From assembly GCA_028023455.1 (NCBI GenBank), contig JAQFVV010006293.1, positions 1,563,844 to 1,627,843 of the forward strand: 64,000 nucleotides of DNA, given 5' to 3'. Position numbers and translations under genes: made by a program. Source of the stretch: Epiperipatus broadwayi. Its lineage: Eukaryota > Onychophora > Udeonychophora > Euonychophora > Peripatidae. Below the pieces are notes generated by a model. That model ran no database searches. It was not told the origin of the DNA and was given only the letters and a program-made list of their open reading frames with translations. This document shows positions 13,051-23,005 of this stretch, piece by piece. How positions within the stretch are numbered: position 1 is the stretch's first letter; each line of letters begins with the position of its first letter.

Positions 13051-14328
13051 TTTAGGAGTACGAGGAACATTATTTATTTTTGTCTTTAATATTTGTAAAT
13101 ATAAACCACCACTATAGTAAACTCATTCATACTAACATCAAGATAAATCCAACTAAAAGCTGTTAAGTATCTGAGAAAGAAGTCTATTATGTTTCTGGTC
13201 TTAAAGTTAAGAAGAAAGCCAGTAAATTCATTATATTGGTTTAGGGTCAGTACAGATATTGGGGTTTGGGGCCTCATACTGTGAGAAACGTCACATTTTC
13301 AACCTTAAGAAAATTTGATAATAGAATTTTTGATGTTTTATAAATTATTGATATGAAAAATATTTTAATTAAATTTATATTGATTTTTTATTTTTTTATT
13401 ATTACTTTAACCTAGTATTGGAAATAATAAAAGATACTGGAAAATACAAAGACAATTTAAAATGTTTTGGAAAATGTAAATAAAAAGATAAGTGTAATTT
13501 AAACTGGTATAACACAATATCCCAATATTGCATAGTGCTGTTGCAAATATCATTCAGCTATTGTACAATTACAAAAAATTATAGCATAATGGGATTTGAG
13601 TTACATGGAATACTGTATATATTCAAGAAGAAATGTGTATGATTCACACTATAAAGTTATACATGTTCCATCAATGTTCATTTACCATTCATATAGTCAT
13701 AAAACAGTAACAGATGCAACAAAAAGAACACGTGAAATGAACTTTTCTCATGTCTTAAAAAGAGATGGCAAAAAAAAAATATCTCTATTTGGTTAATTTT
13801 TTTTTGCTGCCATAAATACATATGTATGTAAATTAATAAATACTTGTTAAATTATTCGTTTATTTAATTGCAATTACCAGTATAAATAAGAATGACATTT
13901 ATTATTAGTGAAATGTTGAAATACTTGTTTCAATCATGATCTTTATTAACTGAATAAAATCTTTTCAGAAAGAAAATGAAATGTGATTTTTTACACCTTG
14001 TATATATTAGTATTAGTGCTTAGTATTATAATATTACTCAAAGATAGTAACTATAATAAAAACAAAATTAAAGAGGCAATTCTTATATATAAATTTTGGA
14101 ATTCTGTAATAAATAGGCAATGTTCTAGTATCGCCATACAAAATTTGAAAAACCTTTTTTTTTTTTTAACTATCTGAATACGTTTTATTTCGATCAATAG
14201 ATTATAATCGAAGTAATGGAATGTTCTTCTATTCATTAATACTATATACTATTATTAGTTATATCAATCATATTTAAAGTAATGTAATATATATATATGC
14301 CTATATTATACATGGTTATAAGTATTAT
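13051..14328. other. AT-rich stretch without recognisable features
   Basis: Short open frames (13277-13086 -, 13596-13796 +) have no domain signature or repeat partner. Otherwise AT-rich sequence with T runs (14155-14168). Confidence 0.45.
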
Positions 14329-14341
14329 ATTTAATTACCTG
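14329..14341 (+). repeat. Target-site duplication, left
   Basis: ATTTAATTACCTG, identical to 16177-16189. Brackets the PLE inverted pair. Confidence 0.75.
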
Positions 14342-14513
14342 TATTTTTATATTGGACTATTTCCATCATCTGTGTGTTGAATGTCTTTAGAAAAGTTTAA
14401 TTTTATTTAAATATTCCAAATACATTCAACTGTTAGTAATATCACAGCAAACAGGTTAGTATATGCACCAATTGTTAATAATATCACAGCAAACAGATTA
14501 GTATATGCACAAT

Positions 14514-14546
14514 GTTTCGAGAGGTATTTTCTCCCCTCTTCTTCAG
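14514..14546 (-). ncRNA. Hammerhead-like motif in PLE 3' region
   Basis: CTGAAGA (fits CTGANGA), then AGAGG/CCTCT as stem II with a 10-nt loop and one unpaired C, then GAAAC. The bases that follow (ATTGTGC) put a G at the cleavage position, where active hammerheads need A, C or U, so this copy is probably inactive. PLEs are known to carry hammerhead motifs. Confidence 0.45.
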
Positions 14547-14576
14547 GTGTTGCTGTCCTGATCAGTGACAGTACTA

Positions 14577-14656
14577 GCATGGGATTCAAACCTGGATCCT
14601 TAGATTCTTGATTATTAAATTTTAAGGTAATTCTCTAACCAACTGAGCCATCCTGT
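14577..14656 (-). other. tRNA-like segment in PLE 3' region (A and B box)
   Basis: On the minus strand TGGCTCAGTTGGTTAGAG (14650-14633) matches a tRNA D-arm/A-box and GGTTTGAATCCC (14592-14581) a T-arm/B-box, about 40 nt apart. It lies between the GIY-YIG coding end and the 3' hammerhead-like motif. The same segment sits at the same place in the plus arm (15819-15900), so it belongs to the element. It could be an internal Pol III promoter or a captured tRNA; the function is inference. Confidence 0.6.
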
Positions 14657-15550
14657 CAAAGGCAACAGTTATTTTATATACTTTTCTATGAGGTGCCTCC
14701 TGATTTCTCCACTTTTTCTTAAGAGCAAAGTTGATTAGTGGTTTCCATACATTATGTAGAATCACACTAGGTTGGCTTATGGGATTTTTTGCCATTGTCA
14801 TGTGAGCAGTTTTTTTAAATTTTATTCTTTGTACCTTTTCTTTATCCAATATTTTTTGTATTTTCCCAATAGAATATATGTTCATTGGTACATACATAGT
14901 CTACTACCTTAGACACATCAGTTTTCTCTCTTCTAATCATCAGTTTATGTTCTTGCAAGTGCTTTTCAATGGGACGGCTGGTCTCACCAATATATGTTTT
15001 TTCACATTCACATGCTATTTCATAAATGCAGTTTTTTTCTTTTCAGCATTTCAAGTTTAGGCTTTGTAGATGTTAGAATTCCTTGTAGTGTGGTATGGCT
15101 CTGGAAAGCTGTTCTGATGTTATACTGATTGCAGATTTTCTTTAATTTGTCTATTTTTGGAATGTATGAACACACTACAGTACCAATAATTGTCTTTTCT
15201 CTTGATGGTTCTTTTTATTGTCTATTTAATGTTTTCTTAATACCAGCTAATGGATAACCATTTTTCATAAGAGTTTGTTTTATATAGATTTTTTCTTTTT
15301 CCAAATCGCTGGTTTTTGAACAAGCCTCTTTTGCTCTGTTCCACAGTGATAGTATAACTCCATGTTTTGTGGTTCTGGTGTCATTGGATGTATAGGCTAG
15401 GTATTTTCCTGTATATGTAAGTTTTTGGTAAACTGTAGTTTTGATTTTGCCATGAGGGAGTCTTGTCACAAGGACATCTAAGAATGTCAATTTTTATTCT
15501 TGTTCTGATTCTATTGTGAATTTAATTGTAGGGGATGTGTTGTTGATGTG
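14622..15550 (-). pseudogene. PLE reverse transcriptase C-terminus and GIY-YIG region (broken)
   Basis: The frame at 15490-15215 reads MTFLDVLVTRLPHGKIKTTVYQKLTYTGKYL followed by YTSNDTRTTKHGVILSLWNRA, the region just after the PLE RT active site (FLDV.v, then the thumb). Further downstream on the minus strand, around 15065-14915, the sequence matches the GIY-YIG endonuclease region seen at 63037-63294, and 14897-14622 continues with IGKIQKILDKEKVQRIKFKKTAHMT and the post-endonuclease tail. The GIY-YIG nuclease is the integration enzyme of canonical PLEs. Several frameshifts; 5' truncated at the inverted junction. Confidence 0.8.
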
Positions 15551-16176
15551 TACAAGAACATAAACTGATGATTAGAAGAGAGAAAACAGATGTGTCTAAG
15601 GTAACAGACCATGTATGTACCAACAAAAATATTGGATAGAGAAGAAAAGGTACAAAGAAGAAAATTTAAAGAAGCTGCTCACATGATAATGGCCAACCTA
15701 GCGTGATTATACATAATGTATGGAAACCACTAATCAACTTTGCTTTTAGGAAAAAGTGGAGAAATCGAGAGGAACCTCATAGATAAGCATATGAAATAAC
15801 TACATACTGTTGCCTTTGGAAGGGTGGTTCAGTTGGTTAGAGTGCTACCTTAAAATTCAATAATCAAGAATCTAAGGACTCAGGTTCAAATCCCATAATA
15901 GTACTGTCACTGGTCAGGCCAGCGACATCTAAAGAAGAGGGAGAAAAATACCTCTCAAAACGTTGTGCATATACTAACCTGTTTCCTGTGGTATTACTAA
16001 AAAGTTGGTGCATATACTAACCTGTTTGCTGTGATATTACTAACAGTTGAATGTATTTGGAATATTTAAATAAAATTAAACGTTTCTAAAGACATTCAAG
16101 ACACATATTAGATGACCGAAATAGTCCAATATAAAAATACAGCTAGAACACCATCATCACAAACCTTCAGGAAAAC
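15551..16176 (+). pseudogene. PLE plus arm: GIY-YIG end and 3' region
   Basis: Starts inside the GIY-YIG region (match to the minus arm at about 14965) and runs to the 3' end of the element. It includes the tRNA-like segment (A-box TGGTTCAGTTGGTTAGAG at 15825, B-box GGTTCAAATCCC at 15883-15894), a degraded hammerhead-like motif (15929-15961, core now CTAAAGA...AAAAC), the 43-bp tandem duplication and a 3' tail ending near the TSD. It retains about 33 bp more of the 3' end than the minus arm. No intact frame. Confidence 0.75.
15819..15900 (+). other. tRNA-like segment in PLE 3' region, second copy
   Basis: Same A-box/B-box arrangement as 14577-14656; the two arms are near identical here. In the longer PLE copy at 63.4 kb the A-box part is deleted but a B-box-like GGTTTGATTTCC remains near 63478. 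Confidence 0.6.
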
Positions 16177-16189
16177 ATTTAATTACCTG
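16177..16189 (+). repeat. Target-site duplication, right
   Basis: ATTTAATTACCTG, identical to 14329-14341. Confidence 0.75.
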
Positions 16190-17079
16190 TTTCTTCAAAA
16201 CTGTTATTTAGATTAATACTAATTGAAAATTTGATTATTTTTGAGAAAGTGTTAATTAAGTATAATAAATTCAACTGCGCAATAGACTTTCAATAGCATT
16301 TATATTTTTCTTTTTTAATTTAGTCACGTGAATTTATTATGGATACATTTTGACTATTCTATTCAATTGTCAAAAAAATTTTTTTTTATTTATTTATAAA
16401 TAACTATTCTATTATTTTAAAACATTCTGCAATAGATAAAACTAAAATTAGTAATGGAAATACGATGTTTCAAATTTGATCATGAATTTTAATTAATGGT
16501 ATTTATTAGTTGATTTACTTTTTTAAGACAGTCATTATTGCGATTTTTGAATGAACTGCCTTTAAAAAAAAAGATAAAAAGGCCGAAACAAAACTATTAT
16601 TAATCCTGCATTATTAGAATTAATAACTAGCAATTCTTTGTAATTAATTAACAGTATATATAATTGTTGTTGTTTTTATTTAAACTATCATAAAAATATA
16701 CAAGAATTTACTTTTTCGCAAGTGTTTAAAATTTATATTATAAAACATATTGCTATTAGTAAATATATATTTCTATTCATTAGAATATATATATATTATC
16801 ATAACATATGTTGGGGGGGACGGGACGACGACGACATATTTTTTTAAATTTTAATTTGTTAAAATTGCATTTTAAAAAATTAAAAAATATATTGTTTTTT
16901 CACGACCCTGTGAGTGCTTTTTATTCATGATGTTCATAAAATTTTAAATGATTATACGATTTTTAAACTATTTAATAATCCATTTTTTAATATCTTAATC
17001 CAGTTCTGCCATCGAATGTTTAATACATTTTTTATTCATTTGTATTCTGTCTGTAACCCAACCCAACCAGTTTTTGGCT
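16190..17079. other. AT-rich stretch
   Basis: No gene or repeat partner recognised. A short G/C patch (GGGGGGGACGGGACGACGACGAC, within 16811-16836) stands out from the AT background but I cannot assign it. Confidence 0.4.
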
Positions 17080-17310
17080 TTTGTTACTGAGGAGTTTTGG
17101 ATCTGAATCTAGGGCACCTGGATTTTTTAGATTTAATGCATTTTTCCTTTAGTGTCATCTTTTTTTTTTGGCCTATCAAGATACCAGTCCAAAATTCAGG
17201 AACATCTTAAATGTTCTGAATCCAATCTAATTTGTTTACATATTATATAAATTGGACATTATTTAAGTATCAGTATATATTTTGGTGTCCTCAGTTAGAA
17301 GGTTAAAGAA
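17080..17310 (-). repeat. Eroded hammerhead repeat unit
   Basis: Ordered matches to the antisense of the 456-bp unit: TTACTGAGGAGTTTTGGATC, then the block before TTTAATGCA, then AATCCAATCT and TATTTTGGTGTCCTC. Too diverged for a ribozyme. The oldest copy in the window. Confidence 0.55.
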
Positions 17311-17439
17311 TATTGATTAGTATAAAATATGTCAATGAAAAACCTGAAAAACCATAATAGATGATAAGTTATTCTGGAAAAATGTCATTCATATTATCAT
17401 CAGGAGTTGACAATGATGAAATAGTGCCTAAGAATACTT

Positions 17440-18060
17440 CTAAAGATAAACAAACTCCTCTTTTATACTATCAATACATATACATTCATATATATTACAT
17501 CTTTTTTAACATTGATAATTTCCCTCCCAATTTTATCAAACCATTGACCATATTAATATATATATATACATCCATTAGACATTCTCTTATTCATCTTTTT
17601 TATACCTTCTTACATATTACAGCTTCCAATTATCTAACAGTGACCATTTCCCTCTCAATTTTATCAAATCATTGACCATATTAATGCATTTATTTATGGT
17701 TTTTTGGACCATTTTCCTTCTAATTTTATCAAATCATTGGGTTCAATAAAATTGGGAGGGAAATGTCATTATTAGATAATTGGAAGCTATAATACGTAAA
17801 AATGTATAAGTATGTATATATGTATTGATAGTATGATACAAGGATTGTTTGTTGCTTGATAGGAATTATAAGGTAGAAAAAAGATGGATAAGATAAAGTA
17901 TAATGGATGTATATATATTAATATGGTCATTGGTTTGATAAATTTGAATGGGAAATTATCAATGTTAGAAAATAAGTAGATGTAATATGTATGAATGTAT
18001 ATGTATTGATAGTATAAGAGAGCTGTTTATTTGATGATAGATAGTAGATATAAGAAAGAA
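17440..18060. mobile_element. Foldback element, about 620 bp
   Basis: Left and right halves are inverted copies around an axis near 17745. The left arm starts CTCCTCTTTTATACTATCAA and the right arm ends in its complement near 18030. Each arm contains repeats of a core resembling CCATTTCCCTCCCAATTTTATC followed by a CATTGACCATATTAAT block, seen at about 17521, 17645 and 17705, and inverted at 17753 and 17925. No coding potential or convincing TSD. The same core appears in the loop of the foldback at 55.9-56.8 kb, so the two are related. Confidence 0.7.
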
Positions 18061-18329
18061 AAAGTTGAATAAGAAAATGTATAATGAATGTATACATACG
18101 TGTAAATTTATTAAAATAATATTTTTTATTTTTTCATGGGTTTATTTCTAGTGATGACCACTAGAGTGTATAAAGGTGTAGAATGTTTATTGTCACATGA
18201 TTAATTTTAAAAATGATATCTTAAGAAAGTTTATATAATTGTGAATGAAAATCAATTTGATGTTATTAAATTAAATTGCATACAAACCAGTTGTTTATTA
18301 TTTCGAGTTATGTATAATTTGATTGATTA

Positions 18330-19735
18330 AATATATATATATACAAAATAAAATAATCTTGCCATCATTCACTTCAAAAATCAACTTCCTTTAACATCAA
18401 GGATGTCTTCGTGGGATTGATGGTCTCAGATTCAAAAAATTTTATCATCAAAGTTTTATTACTCTTCTTTTTGGTTCACTTTTTTTTAAAAAAATGAAAT
18501 ATAACCTTTGCATTGTCAAATAATATTTTATGACCTGTATTTAGTTGATGAATATACAAAGCTATGTTATGATATCTATTTTTAACTCTACTGTTATAAA
18601 CTTTAATTCTTTCATTAAGACTTAATTTATTTTGACCTATATAAATTTTATGACAACTGCAAGAAACCTTACAAATTACTCCAAGAATAGATTTGCTATC
18701 AGCTAACTGTTTTGAAGTATTTAATAATGAATTTAAATTCAGGCCTTTTCTTCAAGCCACTTTCATACTACCCCAATAAAAACTATTTTTATAAATCAAT
18801 TTACAAATTGGTGATGTATATGGTAAGAAATAAACTCTTTATTCTCACTAGCAATTAAATCTATTATTATTAACAGATTTATAGATTTTTTATTAAATAT
18901 TCCTAATAAATTTATGATTATAACTTAACTCAGTATGTCTCCTCTGAACATAAGTATTATTTTCAAAATTCAATAAGGAAACTTTTTTATGAGTAAAAGG
19001 TTGATAACTATCTGGCCATACCATATTTCTTAAATTTTTTGCTTTAATTAAATGTTTTATTTAGTAGTCATTTTATTAAAGCAAAAAATTTAAAAAATAT
19101 GATAAAGCCAGAAAGTTATCAATCTTATTCAGACATAATAATTTTGAAAATAATAGTTATATTCAGAGTGCTTTTGATTATATTGAATTAGATTATAATC
19201 ATGAATTTATTAGATTTAATTGCTAGTGAGAAGAGAGATTTTTTTTATCATATAAGTCATCAAGGTGTAAATTGATTTATAAGAATAGCTTTTTACTGGG
19301 TGGAATAAAAGTGTCCTGAAAGAAAGTCCTGAATTTAAATTCATTATTAAATAATTCAAAAAAGTCAATTGATAGCAAATGTATTCATGGGATAGTTTAT
19401 AAGAATTTTTGCAGTTGTCATAAAATTTATATAAAAGTAAATGAAGTCTTTATGAAAGATATAAAGTTCATAAGAATCGAATTAAAAATAGATATGATAA
19501 CTCAGCTTTGTATATTTATGAACTGAATACAGATCATAAAATATTATTTGACGATGCAGAAGTTATCTTTTATATATAAAAAAAGGGTGGATTGAAAAAA
19601 AGAGTGAAAGAAGCTTTGACGATAAAACTTTTTGAATCTTATGCCATCACTCTTATGAAGACATCCTTTGATGTTAAAAAAAGTTATTTTTTGAAATGAA
19701 TGATGGGAAGGTTATTTTGTTTTGTATATATATTG
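18330..19735. mobile_element. Second PLE family, inverted pair
   Basis: Arms of about 725 bp (18330-19054, minus) and 668 bp (19068-19735, plus) are inverted copies separated by a 13-bp centre. The minus arm encodes a GIY-YIG domain (next entry). The plus arm repeats it with more mutations. Sequence differs from the 14.3-kb PLE, so this is another family with the same back-to-back architecture. I found no clear TSD. Confidence 0.75.
18440..18740 (-). pseudogene. PLE GIY-YIG endonuclease domain
   Basis: Read on the minus strand: GVICKVSCSCHKIYIGQ, then NERIKVYNSRVKNRYHNIAL, then HQLNTGHKILFDNAKV. This fits the PLE endonuclease pattern: the GIY tyrosine replaced by an ICKV stretch, a C.C pair, YIG, a conserved basic region and a GH motif. 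This nuclease cuts target DNA during integration. The frame is short and lies in a truncated element, so I call it a remnant. Confidence 0.75.
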
Positions 19736-19954
19736 TATGTTTTGTTAAATTTTACTTGAAAAAATCTATTTGTTGTTAAACCTAACAGTACATGTTTAAA
19801 AATCTATTTGTTAATAGATGAAACTATGGTTGTGTAAAAATTTTAATAAAATCTGTTATATTGTTCAAATTATTATACAAATAAGAAAAGTATTTTTATA
19901 TAATTTATTATTATAATAGATGAATTAATATAAAAATTTCTTCTTTAATTTTTT

Positions 19955-20062
19955 GTCAAGCGTTAGTAGCCGAGAGGTCAGCGCAGCAGCCTTGCAAGCA
20001 AGAAGTTGCTTGCAGACAGTTGTTGCGGGTTCGCTTCCCGGCCGATGCTTCGACATATGGGA
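19955..20062 (+). repeat. tRNA-derived SINE, copy 1
   Basis: Contains AGCCGAGAGGTCAGCGCAGC (D-arm/A-box-like), CCTTGCAAGCAAG and GCGGGTTCGCTTCCCGGC (T-arm/B-box), then an A run. It is closely similar to 38056-38151. The flanks share only a low-complexity TTAATTTTTT. As a functional tRNA it fails: the anticodon arm contains extra sequence and does not fold as a normal cloverleaf. Confidence 0.7.
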
Positions 20063-21332
20063 AAAAAAATTAATTTTTTTTTAAAAATTTCACAAATAAT
20101 CATATATTGAAATATTCTTAATGAAAATATAATGTATTTTTAATAATTTATTTATCAATTTCTATAAAATAGAACATGTATATTATTGAAATTGCTGCAA
20201 ACTAAAAAAAAAAAAAAAAAGGAAATTTTTTTAGCTTATAGTAAATTTTAAAAGGAACTTAGATAGCTCTGAGTAAGATTACAAGTTAACCCTTTTTTTT
20301 TTTGTTTATATTTAGATTTCTTTAAGGGAAAAAAAATTATAATCTTTTGATTGGATTTTTAAAATCCAAACACTAAAGTATATAAACAAGTAAATCATAC
20401 ACTTATTGTTGATTGGTGATAGCATGCTGCTTTCGATAGAGTAGAGGGGGCAGCAAAATAATTGTGAAGTATTTGGTTTGGGTAACACTTTTGAAATAAT
20501 TAATTGTATTAAAGCCATATTTGTATTAAATTGTTATAAAAATATTTATCCTATAATCTATCAGTTGCTTCATTTATTTTTCTGCTTCCTGTTTGTTAAG
20601 ACATTTAACTTATCTACAATAATGTAGAAAAGTTATTTTGAAAATAAGTGTACTGTCAAGTATCTTTTTTTTTTTTAACTAGGGTCATGCTAAAGAAAGT
20701 AAATGTCTTTTAAAAAAAAAAAAAAAGAATATTTTAATATTAGATGATAAAAGTGTCTCACATGAGAATATGTTAACCCATCAAGTGTCAAATTTTTTTT
20801 TCCTAGATATAAACAGCCACTCCTATCCACTGCAAAAAGTTGAAATATTTTGTCATGAAAAAGTTTAAAAAAAAAACCAAAAGCTAGACAAACAGACTCA
20901 TTTTGTCAAATAATCAAGATAGATTTATTGAATCATATTTCTAGATGTAAAAGCTAGATACATTTTTAATGAGAAAATTTATTTTATATATATTTCCCAT
21001 CAATAAACACATATGCATTGCTCAAAAAGTGACTATTAAGATGAAGCAGATGAATAGCACTGTAAAATTTTATTTAAGAAGCTTAATTTTGTGGTTTTAA
21101 TAATTATATATACACCTTTAATATAATAAATGTTGAGTTTTAAGTTATATTTGCGAAACAAAATGTAGCATTGTTCTTATAAGTTAAAAAGTAATAAGGA
21201 GTATAATAATATATTTTTGCTTTGAAAATAAGAATAGATTAATGAATCTCATTCTTAGTTTTTATTTTTTTAAACAAAGTAAATCTAGGCTTTACCAAAA
21301 TTTAAAATTTGAAAATGTAAATTAATAATTAA
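20063..21332. other. AT-rich stretch without recognisable features
   Basis: Poly-A/T runs (20200-20220, 20667-20679, 20710-20725) and no recognisable gene or repeat. Confidence 0.5.
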
Positions 21333-21494
21333 TTATAAAGATGTCACGTGGTCATCATTTCCTATGCTACACAAACTGTTAATAACATTGGCAAACTCTC
21401 CATACAACAGTTTTATCTAGTGCAAGCCTTAGTAATTAGTGGATGTAAGAAGGTTTGTGCATAAAATTTCTATCTAGTACTTTCTCATCCAGTA

Positions 21495-21536
21495 TCCGCA
21501 GACTAGTTTTTAGATAGTGGCTTTTATCAGTGAGGA
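21495..21536 (-). ncRNA. Hammerhead ribozyme remnant
   Basis: Stem I strands TCCTCA and TGCGGA survive, but the core reads CTGATAA and AAAAC, so it should be inactive. Confidence 0.55.
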
Positions 21537-21742
21537 ACCTTGGATCTGAGAGCACTGCACCTAGATCTTAGGGATCTAATGCTACTCTCCAGAAGCCACC
21601 TTTTATTTATATTCTAAACCTAGGGGCTCAAAATGAAAACACAATAATGTTTTCAATCAAAGTTATTTTACTTGTATAATTCATCATCTAAACATTTTGG
21701 TGTCTTGCATCTACTGATTACTAAGGTATTGGATGACACTGC

Positions 21743-22380
21743 ATGCAAAGTTTGTCAAGTTTTTATATGAGAGATACAAAAAGTAAAATGAAAATGTTTG
21801 GTAGATTGCAGTTTATGGATAATAAGAGAATAGTTAAAATAATATTTAATTGGATTATGAGTGAAGGACATGCAACAAGATGGGTGAGAAAGGTAGTACA
21901 GTATGCAGAAGATTTGGATAAAGACTGTGTCATTATACTCATACAAAAAGTGGAATAATTGTGTTAGGAGATTTGTTGAGTGTTATAGTGGCGAGGAATG
22001 GGATAGAAGGAATAGATGCATTAATAAAAAATAAGGAATTGGAGAGATGGAGAACTAGTATGGAGAGTAAAAAGAGTTTAAATTTATATAGAAATAAACA
22101 ATATTGGTGTGAGTTAATTTATAATAATAGCAAGGAAAGTAGTTTATTGTTTAAGGCTCGAACAGGATCATTAGCAACAAGGGAATGGAGAAATATGGAT
22201 GATTTAGTCTGCAAGTTATGTAAGAGAGGCATAGAAAGTATTAGGCATCTGTTAATTGAATGTAAATGCTTACAAGCAGAAAGGGTACCAATAATGAAGT
22301 TGTGGAAGAATAAATATAAACAAAGTAATTATACAGAAAGTGGATTTTTGAGTTTTTATGCTGGGTTGGGAAAAAGATAA
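21743..22380 (+). pseudogene. LINE C-terminal region, two frames
   Basis: Frames 21743-21958 and 21961-22380 are adjacent in the same strand and separated by a stop. The second reads LLFKARTGSLATREWRN, then VCKLCKRGIESIRHLLIEC: the C-terminal zinc-knuckle-like pattern (C..C......E...HLL..C) of many non-LTR retrotransposons, after the RT domain. This is not the RTE family described elsewhere here. The element's RT is missing (5' truncated) and its 3' end follows at 22480-22575. Confidence 0.7.
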
Positions 22381-22479
22381 GGAGGATTTACCTATAAAGG
22401 CTATATAATGGACAAAGATAATGTTGTTCGGTGGAGCAGGATAGAGAAGAATATGAACTTAGGGCGGGGAATGAAAAGG

Positions 22480-22575
22480 GAAAGTGAAGTGGGTAACAGG
22501 TTTCTCTGGGCATAGTGGCTGTGTGATTCCTGACTTTGAAAAAGGAAAAACCATAATGTATCACATCACAATGTT
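22480..22575 (+). repeat. LINE 3' end with CACATCAC tail
   Basis: Matches 2830-2925 and 31905-31982. Lies 100 bp downstream of the LINE frames in the same strand, which ties the orphan tails to this family. Confidence 0.65.
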
Positions 22576-22871
22576 ATTACAGCTTGTGTAAGCATAGGAA
22601 TTTGTGATCATATGTTTTAGTGGTTTGATACCAATTCTGACTATGGGATAATGGTGATTGGTTTTTGAAAAACCAAAGACATCAAAATATATAGATGCTG
22701 AACTGGGTTCAGATCTTTATGACAATGCAAGCCAATTAGTTTGGATTGAAAACATTATTATGTTTTCATTTTGAGCTCCTAGCTTTATAGTTAACAATGT
22801 AGGTAGAAGATAGCTGCTGGTGAGTAGCATTAGATCATAAGATCTAGGTGTAGTGCTCTCAGATCCTAGAC

Positions 22872-22906
22872 TTCTCACTGATGCAAACTAGAAAATAGTC
22901 TGAGGA
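22872..22906 (+). ncRNA. Hammerhead ribozyme remnant
   Basis: TTCTCA-CTGATG...GAAAAT-AGTC-TGAGGA: stem I and the cleavage triplet remain, but stem II has lost about 7 nt. Inactive. Confidence 0.55.
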
Positions 22907-23005
22907 TATTGGATGAATAAACACTAGATAGGGATTTTATGCACAAACCTTTTTGCTTACACTGGGTGGCACTACTGTATAGAGAATTTGTATATATAAA
23001 AGATG

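Larger units (their letters stand above)
14342..16176. mobile_element. Penelope-like element inserted as an inverted pair
   Basis: Two partial copies of one PLE lie back to back: a minus copy (14342-15550) and a plus copy (15551-16176), so both 3' ends face outwards. The outer ends share a 43-bp tandem duplication of the 3' tail (minus copy about 14425-14515, plus copy about 15962-16055), so both arms derive from the same element variant. The whole structure is flanked by a 13-bp direct repeat ATTTAATTACCTG (14329-14341 and 16177-16189), as expected if the inverted pair integrated in one event. Inverted, 5'-truncated partner copies are a known habit of Penelope elements. Confidence 0.8.
21344..22990. 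mobile_element. Old inverted hammerhead-repeat pair enclosing a LINE fragment
   Basis: A minus hammerhead unit (21344-21708) and a plus unit (22576-22990) face outwards around a LINE fragment (21709-22575). The outer flanks TTATAAAGATG (21333-21343) and TATAAAAGATG (22995-23005) look like a degraded TSD differing by one base. This is the same plan as the arrays at 42.8 and 56.9 kb but much older. Whether the LINE entered an existing inverted pair or was part of it cannot be told. Confidence 0.6.

Noticed and set aside
17361-17675. 104-residue frame
   Set aside because: It lies mostly inside the arm of the foldback element and is isoleucine/tyrosine-rich, as AT-rich DNA gives by chance.
19955-20062. 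A functional tRNA gene
   Set aside because: It has A- and B-box-like arms, but the anticodon arm is enlarged, no clean cloverleaf forms, and a second copy with poly-A and TSD shows it is a SINE.
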